Assembly: GCA_002842205.1 (NCBI GenBank)
Contig: PHCI01000017.1
Location: 21,282 to 85,281, forward strand
Reading direction: 5' to 3'
DNA: 64,000 nt
Origin: Betaproteobacteria bacterium HGW-Betaproteobacteria-3
GTDB taxonomy: Bacteria; Pseudomonadota; Gammaproteobacteria; Burkholderiales; Burkholderiaceae_C
Shown here: in pieces, positions 42,913 to 54,664 of the stretch
Layout of the letters: each line of letters starts with the position of its first letter
Position numbering within the stretch: position 1 is the stretch's first letter
Notes under the pieces: model-generated
The model's database searches: none
Told to the model about the DNA's origin: nothing
The model's input: only the letters and a program-made list of their open reading frames with translations
Program-made: the position numbers and the translations under genes

Positions 42913-44177
42913 CAAATCCAATCACAACCGCAAACCACACCGCCGCCGTCGCCTACTTGGCGGCAGCACGCAAAACCCATCTGCAAGAAGAGCTGGCGAA
43001 ACGCTTAGGTGTCACGGCGCGGCATCTACGCCGCTGGGAAACCGGTGAGTTCATGCCACCGGCACACATCGCGGCAGAACTGCAGCGCATCCTGAATTTC
43101 GGCCCACTTCCCGGCAAGCGTGGAGACTTCAAATTCATCGACTTGTTTGCTGGCATCGGAGGCATTCGCCTAGCTTTCGAGGCGATTGGTGGCGAATGTG
43201 TTTTCACCAGCGAATGGGATTCATACGCTCAGAAGACGTATGCAGAGAACTTCCTCGGCGGTCACGCCATCAACGGTGACATTACGCAAATCCACGAAGA
43301 TGATGTCCCTGACCACGATGTGCTGCTGGGTGGCTTCCCATGTCAGCCGTTCTCCATTGCTGGTGTCTCCAAGAAGAACGCCCTCGGGCGCGCGCACGGG
43401 TTCGCTGATGAAACACAGGGCACGTTGTTCTTTGATGTCGCGCGGATCATCGCCAAGAAGCGGCCTCGCGCCTTCATGCTTGAAAACGTCAAGAACCTTC
43501 AATCTCACGACAAGGGTCGTACGTTCGACGTGATCCACCGCACGCTGCGTGACGATCTCGGGTACCAGGTTTTCTACAAGGTCATCGATGGTGCCCACTT
43601 TGTTCCGCAACACCGCGAGCGAATCATCATTGTTGGCTTTAAAGATCCTGTGATCTTTGATTGGGACATGCTTGATCTCCCCGCCAAGGGGCGACACACC
43701 TTGGGTGAAATCCTGCACAAGAAGTCTGGCGAGTCGGTCATTGAATCTGATGGCTCCCGCTTCTACGACCACGCAAAGAACAAGGTACTGGACAAGTACA
43801 CGCTGACCGATAACCTTTGGGCTTACCTGCAGAACTACAAGAAAAAGCACCAAGCCGCAGGCAATGGTTTTGGCTTTGGCATGGTCACGCCAACCAGCGT
43901 GACGCGGACACTTTCAGCACGTTACTACAAGGATGGATCTGAAATCCTGTTGAGCCAAGGCGCGAAGAAAAACCCGCGACGGCTCACGCCACGCGAGTGC
44001 GCACGCCTAATGGGCTTTCCTGACAGCTTCAAGATTTCTGTTTCCGACATGCGCGCCTACAAGCAGTTTGGCAATTCAGTCGTGGTCCCGGTTATGGAAG
44101 CGGTTGCGCGTGCCATGCAACCTATGATTTGCGACGCCGCTGCGCTACAAGAAGAGCGCGATCTTCTTGCGGCATGA
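42909..44177 (+). CDS. dcm: DNA (cytosine-5) methyltransferase, Dcm/M.EcoRII family
   Basis: The product has 422 residues. Residues about 15-60 form an HTH ([22 protein letters not shown]). The C5-methylase core follows: motif [11 protein letters not shown] (76-85), motif IV PCQPFS with catalytic Cys145, motif VI ENVKNL (192-197), motif VIII QHRERI (234-239), motif [11 protein letters not shown] (386-395). The stretches [26 protein letters not shown] and [14 protein letters not shown] closely track E. coli Dcm, so CCWGG, methylated on the inner C, is the predicted target. Base composition is lower in GC than the neighbours. It precedes vsr on the same strand. Confidence 0.93.
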   Translation: MTNPITTANHTAAVAYLAAARKTHLQEELAKRLGVTARHLRRWETGEFMPPAHIAAELQRILNFGPLPGKRGDFKFIDLFAGIGGIRLAFEAIGGECVFTSEWDSYAQKTYAENFLGGHAINGDITQIHEDDVPDHDVLLGGFPCQPFSIAGVSKKNALGRAHGFADETQGTLFFDVARIIAKKRPRAFMLENVKNLQSHDKGRTFDVIHRTLRDDLGYQVFYKVIDGAHFVPQHRERIIIVGFKDPVIFDWDMLDLPAKGRHTLGEILHKKSGESVIESDGSRFYDHAKNKVLDKYTLTDNLWAYLQNYKKKHQAAGNGFGFGMVTPTSVTRTLSARYYKDGSEILLSQGAKKNPRRLTPRECARLMGFPDSFKISVSDMRAYKQFGNSVVVPVMEAVARAMQPMICDAAALQEERDLLAA

Positions 44178-44185
44178 CGCACGAG

Positions 44186-44212
44186 AACGTCGATATTCGC
44201 GCAGCGTAGCGG
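44186..44212 (+). repeat. Duplicated fragment resembling the gyrB 3' end
   Basis: AACGTCGATATTCGC (44186-44200) is an exact 15-bp copy of 46149-46163, which encodes the last codons of gyrB. Here it is followed at once by GCAGCG; in gyrB the matching GCAGCG comes five bases later. Both copies face the same way, and they flank the vsr and endonuclease genes. The fragment lies in the 105-bp dcm-vsr gap. Confidence 0.75.
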
Positions 44213-44282
44213 AATTACATCGTCAAGCGATTACCCAGGCTGATCGCAAGTTGTTCGGCACGAATATCTCAACCGAGCCAAT

Positions 44283-44708
44283 ATGGCAGACAACGTAGAC
44301 ACAGCAACCCGTAGTCGCATGATGGCGGGCGTCAAGGGTGCTGATACGAAGCCCGAGCTTTTCTTGCGAAAAGCCCTTCATCGTGAAGGACTGCGATATC
44401 GGTTGGGTGGAAGCGCCTTACCCGGAAAGCCAGATCTAGTCTTCCCTTCTCGATCGGCTGTAGTCTTCGTTCACGGCTGCTTTTGGCACCGGCATGGATG
44501 TTCGTACTTCAAATGGCCGACGACAAACAAGCAGTTCTGGGAGGACAAGCTAAACGCCAATGTCGCCAGAGACAAGCGGGCGAAGCTAGCGCTCAAGAAG
44601 TTGGGCTGGACTGTATTTGAAGTCTGGGAGTGCGCCCTTAGGAAGAACAATTACGCACTACCCAATCCCACGATTGATCGCCTTAGCAAAAAACTTTTGC
44701 AACGCTAA
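44283..44708 (+). CDS. vsr: Very-short-patch repair endonuclease Vsr
   Basis: The product has 141 residues. VDTATRSRMMAGVKGADTKPELFLRKALH is the N-terminal Vsr signature. LPGKPDLVFP contains catalytic Asp51. VVFVHGCFWHRHGC carries the zinc and active-site His/Cys residues (64-73), and VFEVWECALR the C-terminal fold. Vsr nicks 5' of the T in T:G mismatches left by deamination of 5-methylcytosine in CCWGG, starting repair to C:G. It lies 105 bases after dcm and converges on the restriction gene with only 6 bases between stops. Confidence 0.95.
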   Translation: MADNVDTATRSRMMAGVKGADTKPELFLRKALHREGLRYRLGGSALPGKPDLVFPSRSAVVFVHGCFWHRHGCSYFKWPTTNKQFWEDKLNANVARDKRAKLALKKLGWTVFEVWECALRKNNYALPNPTIDRLSKKLLQR

Positions 44709-44714
44709 AGAAAA

Positions 44715-46124
44715 TTAGTGGAAGCAAGGGATGCCCAACGAATGCCAATCCTCGCCTTTGGTGTCCCTGACGTCATCAAAGAACCTGCGGAATGAAATCA
44801 CCGACGCATGCTGCTGATACTCTGCAAATTCAGACGAAATAAATCGCTCAGGAACAACAAGCGTTATCCCCGCCTCACCGAGCTTGTCCAATGTTGACCT
44901 CGGAACGCGCTCATCGAGCGTTCCCAAATAGATCGGACAACCAGCGCTCTCGCTGACGACCTGCGCCCAACGCTCACGTAACGTCGTCTTCAGCGTCAAC
45001 ACCAAAGCGCTGTTCGACCGTCTGAGAACGTCCCTGTATATCTTCTTTGAGGGCAGGACAAAATCTGGCCGTCGCCTGTCAAAAATTGGCTGCGAAGAAT
45101 GCGGTACATTTCCGTCTTTAAGCATTCGTCCAACGTGAATCTCGAACGACCCGCCCGCACGGCTCTTGCGCGTTTGCCCCGCGCTGAGAAACACTCGGTA
45201 GATCGCATCGAAGTTCTCAAGCAGTGTCGCAACTACCTCATTCGTCGATCGACCCCGACCAGAGCCGTAAACCGCCTGCACAAGCCGCGGGCCGTAATGT
45301 GCTGCCTCGTCTCTTTTGTAGATGCCGAACTCGCGCTCACGCGTCAGGTCCTGAAGTGTGTCACCTGGCGCTGACAACAGATACGGGTTGAGGGTCAGAT
45401 TTCCGCTGTCAACTCGCCACTGCTCGAAGGCTTCCGCTGCAATATCCGCAGTCGATCGTTTCTGAATCGATTCGACAAAAATATCCAGCGCGGCAGGTCC
45501 CTTTAACAAGGCTGAAATCAGATCTGCCGCAAGCTGTTGCAGCTTGGTCCGCGACGGAGCCAAAACGACTTCCGCAGCCTTGAATATACCGAACGAGAAG
45601 TCTGGAGCTGATGCGCCAAACAATTCGTCGAGATAGTCGCAGAGCAGGTCATCCGACGAGTCGACTGTAAGGGCGTCATAGCAGCCCCCTGACTCTTTTG
45701 ACTTGAAAAGCAAGACAAAACTCGCTGGCGAAAGATCCGAAAACTCGCTCCGTGGGCTCTTTGTCCAATGATTCTCAGCTAACCCCTTTTCAGAATACCA
45801 AATGAATCGGGACTCGTAAATCTTCCCCGTTGCAGGCCAGAAAACCACTATATCTGACGAACTGTTGTGCGGCTTTGCGGGGTCCGGCACAAGAGGCGGA
45901 AAGAAATCAACCTCTCGTGCCGCAGCAGGCAATAGAACACCCGCTTGATTGCTCTTGTAGCGTCCCTTCGCCTCATCCCAAACTGCCCAATTTCGATCGT
46001 TATTTGCCAATTTCTTGACAATTACCTTGTCGGACTTCGCAATCAACCGTTCAATCAACTCAGGGGTCTTCTCCTCTGGTTCAGCGAACGACTTCCCAGG
46101 ATCCGTAGGTATGTGAATGGACAC
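44715..46124 (-). CDS. EcoRII-like type IIE restriction endonuclease
   Basis: The product has 469 residues from a GTG. Residues about 40-165 resemble the EcoRII N-terminal effector (B3-like) domain: NDRNWAVWDEAKGRYKSNQAGVLLP, ESRFIWYSEKG, FVLLFKSKESGGCYD. Residues 315-450 match the EcoRII catalytic domain: SRAGGSFEIHVGRML (321-335), RRPDFVLPS (351-359), LKTTLRERWAQVV (378-390) and ITLVVPERF. The PD...K pattern is the nuclease site. Type IIE enzymes need two recognition sites. With Dcm-type methylase and Vsr alongside, CCWGG is predicted. It starts 21 bases after gyrB on the same strand with no clear promoter or Shine-Dalgarno sequence. Confidence 0.9.
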   Translation of the reverse strand: MSIHIPTDPGKSFAEPEEKTPELIERLIAKSDKVIVKKLANNDRNWAVWDEAKGRYKSNQAGVLLPAAAREVDFFPPLVPDPAKPHNSSSDIVVFWPATGKIYESRFIWYSEKGLAENHWTKSPRSEFSDLSPASFVLLFKSKESGGCYDALTVDSSDDLLCDYLDELFGASAPDFSFGIFKAAEVVLAPSRTKLQQLAADLISALLKGPAALDIFVESIQKRSTADIAAEAFEQWRVDSGNLTLNPYLLSAPGDTLQDLTREREFGIYKRDEAAHYGPRLVQAVYGSGRGRSTNEVVATLLENFDAIYRVFLSAGQTRKSRAGGSFEIHVGRMLKDGNVPHSSQPIFDRRRPDFVLPSKKIYRDVLRRSNSALVLTLKTTLRERWAQVVSESAGCPIYLGTLDERVPRSTLDKLGEAGITLVVPERFISSEFAEYQQHASVISFRRFFDDVRDTKGEDWHSLGIPCFH

Positions 46125-46145
46125 GGCAATTTCGGTAAGTGGAAG

Positions 46146-48868
<2,723 letters not shown>

Positions 48869-49975
48869 TCAAATACGCATCGGCATCACCACGTATTTGA
48901 AGGTGGCGTTGTCGGGAATCGTCAGCAGCGCCGAGCTGTTGGAGTCGGACAGCTCCACCCGCACCATCTCCTGGCTCATGTTGGCCAGCGCGTCGATGAG
49001 GTAGGTGACGTTGAAGCCGATTTCAATGGAATCGCCACCGTAGTCGATGTCGAGCTCGTCCATGGCCTCTTCCTGCTCGGCATTGTTGCTGGCCACGCGC
49101 AGGGTTCCGGGATCGATGTTCAGCCGCACGCCCTTGAACTTCTCGCTGGTCAGGATGGCCGTGCGCTGCAGGCTGGCCAGCAGCGGCTGGCGGCCCAGCG
49201 TGATGATGTTCTTGTGGTTCTTGGGGATCACGCGGTTGTAGTCGGGGAACTTGCCCTCGACCAGCTTGGTCACGAACTCCATACCGTCAAAACTGAACTT
49301 GGCCTGGTTGTTGGCGAACTGCATGTCGATCGCGCCTTCGGCGTCGCTCAGCAGGCGTTGCAGTTCCAGCACCGTCTTGCGCGGCAGGATGACCTCTTGC
49401 TTGGGCACTTCCACATCAAGCGTGGCCGACGCAAACGCCAGCCGGTGGCCGTCGGTGGCCACCAGCGCAAGCTGCTTGCCTTCGGCCACAAACAAAATGC
49501 CGTTGAGGTAGTAGCGGATGTCGTGCACCGCCATGGCAAAGCTCACCTGGCCCAGCAGGTCTTTCAGCGTCTTTTGCGGCACGCTGAACACCGGGCCGTA
49601 ACTGGCCGATTCCTGCACCAGGGGAAAGTCTTCGGCCGGCAAGGTCTGCAGCGTGAACTTGCTCTTGCCGCCCTTGAGGATCAGCTTGCTCTGGCTGGAC
49701 TCGAGGCTCACGGTCTGGTCGGCCGGCATGGTGCGCAGGATGTCGATCAGCTTGCGGGCGCCGACGGTGGTGGTGAAGTTGCCGGTGTCGCCACCCAGCG
49801 TGGCCGTGGTGCGGATCTGGATTTCAAGGTCGCTGGTGGTGAGCTGGACTTCGTCGCCCACCTTGCGCAACAGCACATTGGCCAGGATCGGCAAGGTGTG
49901 ACGCCGCTCCACGATGCCCGATACCGATTGAAGAACCGCGAGTACTTTGTCTTGTGTTGCCTTCAGAACGATCAT
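48869..49975 (-). CDS. dnaN: DNA polymerase III beta sliding clamp
   Basis: The product has 368 residues, the standard length. MIVLKATQDKVLAVLQSVSGIVERRHTLPILANVLL begins domain 1. SPKTLKDLLGQVSFAMAVHDIRYYLNG-like and VTYLIDAL mark domains 2 and 3, and the C-terminal YVVMPMRI ends the clamp. It forms the processivity ring for Pol III. It lies between dnaA and gyrB on the same strand, as in most bacteria. Confidence 0.98.
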   Translation of the reverse strand: MIVLKATQDKVLAVLQSVSGIVERRHTLPILANVLLRKVGDEVQLTTSDLEIQIRTTATLGGDTGNFTTTVGARKLIDILRTMPADQTVSLESSQSKLILKGGKSKFTLQTLPAEDFPLVQESASYGPVFSVPQKTLKDLLGQVSFAMAVHDIRYYLNGILFVAEGKQLALVATDGHRLAFASATLDVEVPKQEVILPRKTVLELQRLLSDAEGAIDMQFANNQAKFSFDGMEFVTKLVEGKFPDYNRVIPKNHKNIITLGRQPLLASLQRTAILTSEKFKGVRLNIDPGTLRVASNNAEQEEAMDELDIDYGGDSIEIGFNVTYLIDALANMSQEMVRVELSDSNSSALLTIPDNATFKYVVMPMRI

Positions 49976-50237
49976 GTCAGCCTCTTCTCTAGATTCTTTA
50001 TTTAAGATTAGTAGTAGTAGTTAAGGGCAGCGCAAAGCTGTGAACAGCGCCATTTTCCCCTTTTTTATCAAGCACTTGCCATAGCCTCAATCATGTGGGT
50101 ACCTGTGCTTCGGCGGTGTACCTGCAACGGGGATATCTGGGTGCGGGGGCGGCGTCCTGTGGATAAGCCTGTAGTTGTGCCAGAACTATCCCCAGGTTTT
50201 TCCATGGTGTTTTTTTCAAAGGAACGCGGCACATGGT
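49976..50237. other. Candidate replication origin: dnaA-dnaN intergenic region
   Basis: A 262-bp gap. It has an AT-rich stretch (49985-50010), four consecutive TAG trinucleotides at 50009-50020, a GC-rich spacer, and a perfect inverted DnaA box TGTGGATAA at 50158-50166. The order AT-rich, TAG repeats, GC-rich segment, DnaA box(es) reproduces the DnaA-trio basal unwinding layout. A weaker box-like TATCCCCAG lies at 50188-50196. Genes on the two sides point away from it. Confidence 0.65.
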
Positions 50238-51659
50238 TCAGCCTTTCAGGGTCTGCTCGAGCACGTGCAGCTGCTGGTTGAGCTCGGTCATCTGCTGGCG
50301 CTCGGCAGCCATTTTTCGCACGGCGTGCAGCACCGTGGTGTGATCACGCCCGCCAAACAGCTCGCCGATTTCGGGCAGGCTCTTCTGGGTGAGTTCCTTG
50401 GCCAGGTACATGGCAATCTGGCGCGGCCGCGCAATGCTGGCCGGGCGCTTCTTGCTGTACATGTCGGCCACCTTGATCTTGTAGTAGTCGGCCACGGTCT
50501 TCTGGATGTTTTCCACGGAAATCTGTCGGTTCTGGATGGACAGCAGGTCGCGCAGGGCGTCGCGGGCGAGCTGGATCGAGATTTCTTTCTGGTTGAAACG
50601 TGAATACGCGAGGATTTTTCGCAGTGCGCCTTCGAGCTCGCGCACGTTGGAGCGCACGTTCTTGGCCACAAAGAAAGCCACCTCTTCCGGCATTTCGGTG
50701 CCTTCGGAGCGCGATTTGCTGATCAGGATGGCCACGCGCATTTCAAGCTCGGGCGGCTCGATGGCGACGGTCAACCCGGCGTCAAAACGTGAAATCAGCC
50801 GTTCGTGGATGTACGGCAGGCCCTTGGGATAGGTGTCGCTGGTCATCACGATGTGTGATTTCTTGGCCAGCAGGGCCTCGAATGCGTTGAAGAATTCTTC
50901 CTGGGTGCGGTCCTTGTTGGCAAAGAACTGCACGTCGTCAATCAGGAGCAGGTCCAGCGAGTGGTAGTGCTCCTTGAACTGGTCAAAAGTCTTGCGCTGA
51001 TAGGCCTTAACCACATCGGACACAAACTGTTCGGCATGGATGTAGAGAACTTTGGCGTCGGGGCGGTCCAGAAGCAGCTTGTTGCCTACCGCGTGCATCA
51101 AATGGGTTTTGCCCAGGCCCACGCCGCCATAGATGAAAAGCGGGTTGTAAAGTTGCCCCGGGGAACCCGCCACGTGCATGGCCGCGGCGCGGGCCATGCG
51201 GTTGGCCGTGCCCTCGACCAGAGTGTCGAAAGTCAGCGCCGTGTTGAGCCGGTTCTTGAACGCCCCCGCAGCACCGTCGTCCGCCGCTGCACTGGACTCT
51301 GGCAGAACGACGATTTCGGAAACCATTGTGTTCGAGAACGACCGGGCGGGAGTTTCCTTGGGTGCGAGCGCTAACTCAAGCTGTATGGGCTGGCCATAGA
51401 GGGTCTCCAGCAGCGCGGTGATACGACCGGCGTATTGGGCCCGGATCCAGTCCAGCTTGAAGCGATTGCCGACCAACACGGTCACGCGCGAAAGGTCTTC
51501 GGCGACGTGGGCAGACAGGGGTTTGATCCAGGTGTTGAACTGCTGCTCGGGCAGTTCCTGGGCCAGTTGGTCCAGGCATGCTTTCCACAAGCCAATCCCG
51601 GCGCTGGGGCTGCCTTTGGCGGCAAGGCCCGCCAGGCCCAATGGTTGTCCCTCTGTCAT
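50238..51659 (-). CDS. dnaA: Chromosomal replication initiator protein DnaA
   Basis: The ATG at 51659 gives 473 residues. [25 protein letters not shown] is domain I (DnaB loading). [24 protein letters not shown] begins the AAA+ domain, with Walker [10 protein letters not shown] and Walker [11 protein letters not shown]. The C-terminal HTH ends in [16 protein letters not shown], the DnaA-box recognition motif. A longer start at 51704 adds 15 residues but lies inside the DnaA-box region. It opens oriC with ATP. Confidence 0.98.
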   Translation of the reverse strand: MTEGQPLGLAGLAAKGSPSAGIGLWKACLDQLAQELPEQQFNTWIKPLSAHVAEDLSRVTVLVGNRFKLDWIRAQYAGRITALLETLYGQPIQLELALAPKETPARSFSNTMVSEIVVLPESSAAADDGAAGAFKNRLNTALTFDTLVEGTANRMARAAAMHVAGSPGQLYNPLFIYGGVGLGKTHLMHAVGNKLLLDRPDAKVLYIHAEQFVSDVVKAYQRKTFDQFKEHYHSLDLLLIDDVQFFANKDRTQEEFFNAFEALLAKKSHIVMTSDTYPKGLPYIHERLISRFDAGLTVAIEPPELEMRVAILISKSRSEGTEMPEEVAFFVAKNVRSNVRELEGALRKILAYSRFNQKEISIQLARDALRDLLSIQNRQISVENIQKTVADYYKIKVADMYSKKRPASIARPRQIAMYLAKELTQKSLPEIGELFGGRDHTTVLHAVRKMAAERQQMTELNQQLHVLEQTLKG

Positions 51660-51675
51660 TATTGTGTTTTGCTTC

Positions 51676-51734
51676 TGTGGATATGCGGGGTCGCGCAGGA
51701 CCAAGGATTGTATTTTATCAAACCCTTATCCACA
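51676..51734. other. DnaA boxes in the rpmH-dnaA gap
   Basis: TGTGGATAT (51676-51684, one mismatch to the inverted box) and TTATCCACA (51726-51734, perfect) lie between dnaA and rpmH. They may be a second part of a split origin or the dnaA autoregulatory site. Confidence 0.65.
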
Positions 51735-51800
51735 AGCCGCGGCATGCCTCGGGAATGCCATGCGAGTTCATGTGGCGCGCAAGTAAAATCGCGCAAGACG

Positions 51801-51829
51801 TTGCCGTGGTTGACAAATTTTGCGATAAT
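51801..51829 (+). promoter_or_regulatory. Promoter of rpmH-rnpA-yidD-yidC
   Basis: TTGCCG (51801-51806), 17 bases, then GATAAT (51824-51829) with an extended -10 TGC directly before it. It lies about 115 bases upstream of rpmH. An overlapping TTGACA (51810-51815) has only 8 bases to GATAAT and is less likely to be the -35. Confidence 0.5.
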
Positions 51830-51945
51830 CGCGGGTTTCCCTGAAAGTGTTCAGGGCGAACTGGCTTTGTCCCATTGCATGGCGCCTGTTGCAGGTGGCT
51901 GGCGCCAGGACCCAAGCCGACATCCGGATCTTCGCAGGAATCATC

Positions 51946-52080
51946 ATGAAACGCACTTATCAGCCTTCCAAAATTCGCCGCGCACGCACGCACGGCTTTC
52001 TCGTTCGCATGAAGACCCGCGGTGGCCGCGCGGTCATCAACGCACGCCGCGCCAAAGGCCGCAAGCGTCTGGCCGTCTGA
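51946..52080 (+). CDS. rpmH: 50S ribosomal protein L34
   Basis: The ATG at 51946 gives the 44-residue L34. [44 protein letters not shown] is the full canonical protein. GCAGGAATCATC gives the ribosome site. It begins the rightward run of rnpA, yidD and yidC, the universal origin-proximal set. Confidence 0.99.
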   Translation: MKRTYQPSKIRRARTHGFLVRMKTRGGRAVINARRAKGRKRLAV

Positions 52081-52144
52081 GCGCGACCGGCCCGGTCCGG
52101 CGTTGGCTGGCATCGGCCATGGTCGACCCGAACCGGCTCCGCCC

Positions 52145-52579
52145 ATGCAAAGGCTGAAAACCCGGACCCAGTTCCAGGCGGTGATGGCGGCTGGCACGGT
52201 CAGCCGTACGGCACACTTTGCCCTGCATCGTGCGGCACTGGACACCCCAGCGCTTCCGGCGGGACCAAACGCACCGGTGCAACCCCTGTTTACCAGGGCC
52301 GACGCCTGGATGGGTGCGCTGGTGCCTAAACGCTGGGCGCGCCGGGCGGTGACACGCAATGCCATCAAGCGGCAGATCTACACCTTGAGCGCTTCCTTGA
52401 TCCCCTCGCTTCCTGTGGCCGCCCATGTGGTGCGCCTGCGCTCGGGTTTTGACAAGGCCCGATTCGTGAGCGCCAGTTCCGACGCGCTCAAGCGCGCGGT
52501 GCGCACCGAGTTGCAGGCGCTGTTTGCGAATGCCCCCGAGATGCCGCGTGTCCCGGCAGCACCCCCGGCCCGGCCATGA
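52145..52579 (+). CDS. rnpA: Ribonuclease P protein component
   Basis: The product has 144 residues from the ATG at 52145. MQRLKTRTQFQAVMAAG starts the fold, and RWARRAVTRNAIKRQIY is the RNR motif that binds RNase P RNA. FVSASSDALKRAVRTELQALF ends the fold. It aids M1 RNA in maturing tRNA 5' ends. It follows rpmH by 64 bases and overlaps yidD. Confidence 0.96.
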   Translation: MQRLKTRTQFQAVMAAGTVSRTAHFALHRAALDTPALPAGPNAPVQPLFTRADAWMGALVPKRWARRAVTRNAIKRQIYTLSASLIPSLPVAAHVVRLRSGFDKARFVSASSDALKRAVRTELQALFANAPEMPRVPAAPPARP

Positions 52580-52884
52580 TCCAGTCCCTGCTCATCGGCA
52601 TCGTCAAGGGCTACCGGCTGCTGCTCAGCCCCTGGCTGGGTTCGGCCTGCCGGTTTGAGCCGACGTGTTCAGCTTATGCCTTGCAAGTGCTTTCCACCCA
52701 TGGCGCGATACGCGGCAGCGGCCTGACCGTCTGGCGGCTGGTTCGCTGCCAACCCTGGTGCGACGGTGGACTGGATCTGCCGCCACCGGCGCGCCACTCA
52801 AGTGCGCCGGACACACCACCGGGCCTGTTCACGGGCCTGATCGGGCGTCAAACCCCCCAACCTTTACCCAAGAAGCCTTCATGA
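52576..52884 (+). CDS. yidD: Membrane protein insertion efficiency factor YidD
   Basis: The product has 102 residues. GYRLLLSPWLGSACRFEPTCSAYALQ and RCQPWCDGGLDLPP carry the conserved Cys pairs of the family. It overlaps rnpA by 4 bases and yidC by 4, and assists YidC at the inner membrane. A Pro/Ser-rich tail is longer than in E. coli. Confidence 0.95.
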   Translation: MIQSLLIGIVKGYRLLLSPWLGSACRFEPTCSAYALQVLSTHGAIRGSGLTVWRLVRCQPWCDGGLDLPPPARHSSAPDTPPGLFTGLIGRQTPQPLPKKPS

Positions 52885-54593
52885 ACGACATTCGCCGCAC
52901 CATCCTGTGGGTGATCTTTGGTTTTTCCATGGTCATGCTGTGGGATCAATGGCAGATCCACAACGGCAACAAGCCCACCTTCTTCCCCGGCAAGACCGCA
53001 GTGGATTCCGCCACGGCGGTTCCGGCGGCGGGTGCTTCGGCGGCCACGACGACGGTGCCAACCGGCGCGGCGAGTGTGCCCGGCGCTGCAGGTGCTGCAC
53101 CCGCAGGCCAGGTTCCCGGGGTCGGGGCCGCTGCGGTACCGGCCTCGCCGCGCGAACAGGTGGTGGTGACCACCGACGTACTCAAGCTCACCTTCGACAC
53201 CGAAGGCGGCTCCCTGGTGCGGGCCGAACTTCTCAAGCACATCGACATGGCGGACAAGTCCCGCAACCTGGTGTTGCTGGACGAAAGTGCCGCGCGAACC
53301 TACATGGCGCAAACCGGGTTGATCGGCGCACCCGGTCTTCCCACCCACAAGACCCTGATGACGTTCAGCGGCGAGCGGGCGCTGAAGGACGGGCAGAGCG
53401 ATCTGGTGGTCAAGTTTGAATCGCCCGACGCGGGCGGGGTGAAACTGGTCAAGACCTGGACGCTCAGGCGCGGGTCTTACGCCATGACGGTCCGCCATGA
53501 GGTGGTGAACACGGGAACCGCGCCCGTGTCGCCGCAGCTTTATCTGCAGTTGGTGCGTGACGGCAGCAAGCCGCCCGGCGAATCGTCGTTCTACTCCACC
53601 TTTACCGGCCCGGCGGTGTACACCGAGGCCAAGAAATACCAGAAAGTTGATTTCAGCGACGTCGACAAGAACAAGGCGGATTTTGAAAAGACATCGGCCA
53701 ATGGCTATGTGGCCATGGTGCAGCATTACTTTGCCAGTGCCTGGATGCTGGCCGACGGCATCCAGCGCGACATTTTTGTGCGCAAGGTGGACGTCAACCT
53801 GTATTCCGCAGGCCTGATCACCCCGCTGGGCGAGATGGCCCCGGGGACTGCCAAAACCGTGGACGCCCGCTTCTTCGCCGGCCCACAGGAAGAGAAGGTT
53901 CTGGAGGCACTGGCCCCGGGTCTTGAACTGGTCAAGGACTATGGCTGGCTGACCATCCTGGCCAAGCCGCTGTACTGGCTGCTGGACAAGCTGCATGGTT
54001 TTATCCAGAACTGGGGCTGGTCCATCGTGGCGCTGGTGGTGCTGCTGAAAATCGCGTTCTACTGGCTCAACGCCAAAGCTTATTCAAGCATGGCCAAGAT
54101 GAAGGCGGTCACGCCGCGCATCACCGAAATGCGCGCGCGGCTCAAGGACAATCCGCAGCAGATGCAGCAGGAGATGATGCGCATCTACCGCGAGGAAAAA
54201 ATCAACCCGCTGGGCGGCTGCTTCCCGATCATGGTCCAGATTCCGGTGTTCATTGCGCTGTACTGGGTGCTGTTGTCCAGTGTCGAAATGCGCAACGCAC
54301 CGTGGATGTTGTGGATTCACGACCTGTCGGCACCCGACCCGTTCTACATCATGCCGTTGTTCATGACGCTCACCACGTTGCTGCAAACGGCGCTGAACCC
54401 CGTGCCGCCTGACCCGATGCAGGCCAAGATGATGTGGTTCATGCCACTGGCGTTCTCGGTGATGTTCTTCTTCTTCCCGTCCGGCCTGGTGTTGTACTGG
54501 ATCACCAACAACATCCTGTCGATTGCCCAGCAGTGGGTCATCAATACCCGCATGGGCGTGCCGCCACAGTTCAACCTGCCAAAGTTCAAGTAA
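52881..54593 (+). CDS. yidC: Membrane protein insertase YidC
   Basis: The product has 570 residues. MNDIRRTILWVIFGFSMVMLWDQWQ is the N-terminal signal anchor. A low-complexity Ala/Pro/Gly linker (residues 35-95) leads to the large periplasmic domain. The 60KD_IMP domain follows: WGWSIVALVVLLKIAFYWLNAKAYSSMAKMKAVTPRI and NPLGGCFPIMVQIPVFIALYWVLLSS with the insertase groove. It inserts membrane proteins with or without SecYEG. ATGA couples it to yidD, and a terminator follows. Confidence 0.97.
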   Translation: MNDIRRTILWVIFGFSMVMLWDQWQIHNGNKPTFFPGKTAVDSATAVPAAGASAATTTVPTGAASVPGAAGAAPAGQVPGVGAAAVPASPREQVVVTTDVLKLTFDTEGGSLVRAELLKHIDMADKSRNLVLLDESAARTYMAQTGLIGAPGLPTHKTLMTFSGERALKDGQSDLVVKFESPDAGGVKLVKTWTLRRGSYAMTVRHEVVNTGTAPVSPQLYLQLVRDGSKPPGESSFYSTFTGPAVYTEAKKYQKVDFSDVDKNKADFEKTSANGYVAMVQHYFASAWMLADGIQRDIFVRKVDVNLYSAGLITPLGEMAPGTAKTVDARFFAGPQEEKVLEALAPGLELVKDYGWLTILAKPLYWLLDKLHGFIQNWGWSIVALVVLLKIAFYWLNAKAYSSMAKMKAVTPRITEMRARLKDNPQQMQQEMMRIYREEKINPLGGCFPIMVQIPVFIALYWVLLSSVEMRNAPWMLWIHDLSAPDPFYIMPLFMTLTTLLQTALNPVPPDPMQAKMMWFMPLAFSVMFFFFPSGLVLYWITNNILSIAQQWVINTRMGVPPQFNLPKFK

Positions 54594-54614
54594 CTTCCAT
54601 GGGCGACAGAAAAG

Positions 54615-54637
54615 AGGCTCCTCACGGAGCCTTTTTT
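54615..54637 (+). terminator. Intrinsic terminator after yidC
   Basis: AGGCTCC / GGAGCCT with a 4-base loop leads into five more T residues. It separates yidC from mnmE. Confidence 0.87.
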
Positions 54638-54664
54638 CATGCTCGCCAAGGGTAGGATGCCACC

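Noticed and set aside
51810..51829. TTGACA plus GATAAT as a -35/-10 pair for rpmH
   Set aside because: Only 8 bases separate the two hexamers; TTGCCG 17 bases upstream of GATAAT fits better.
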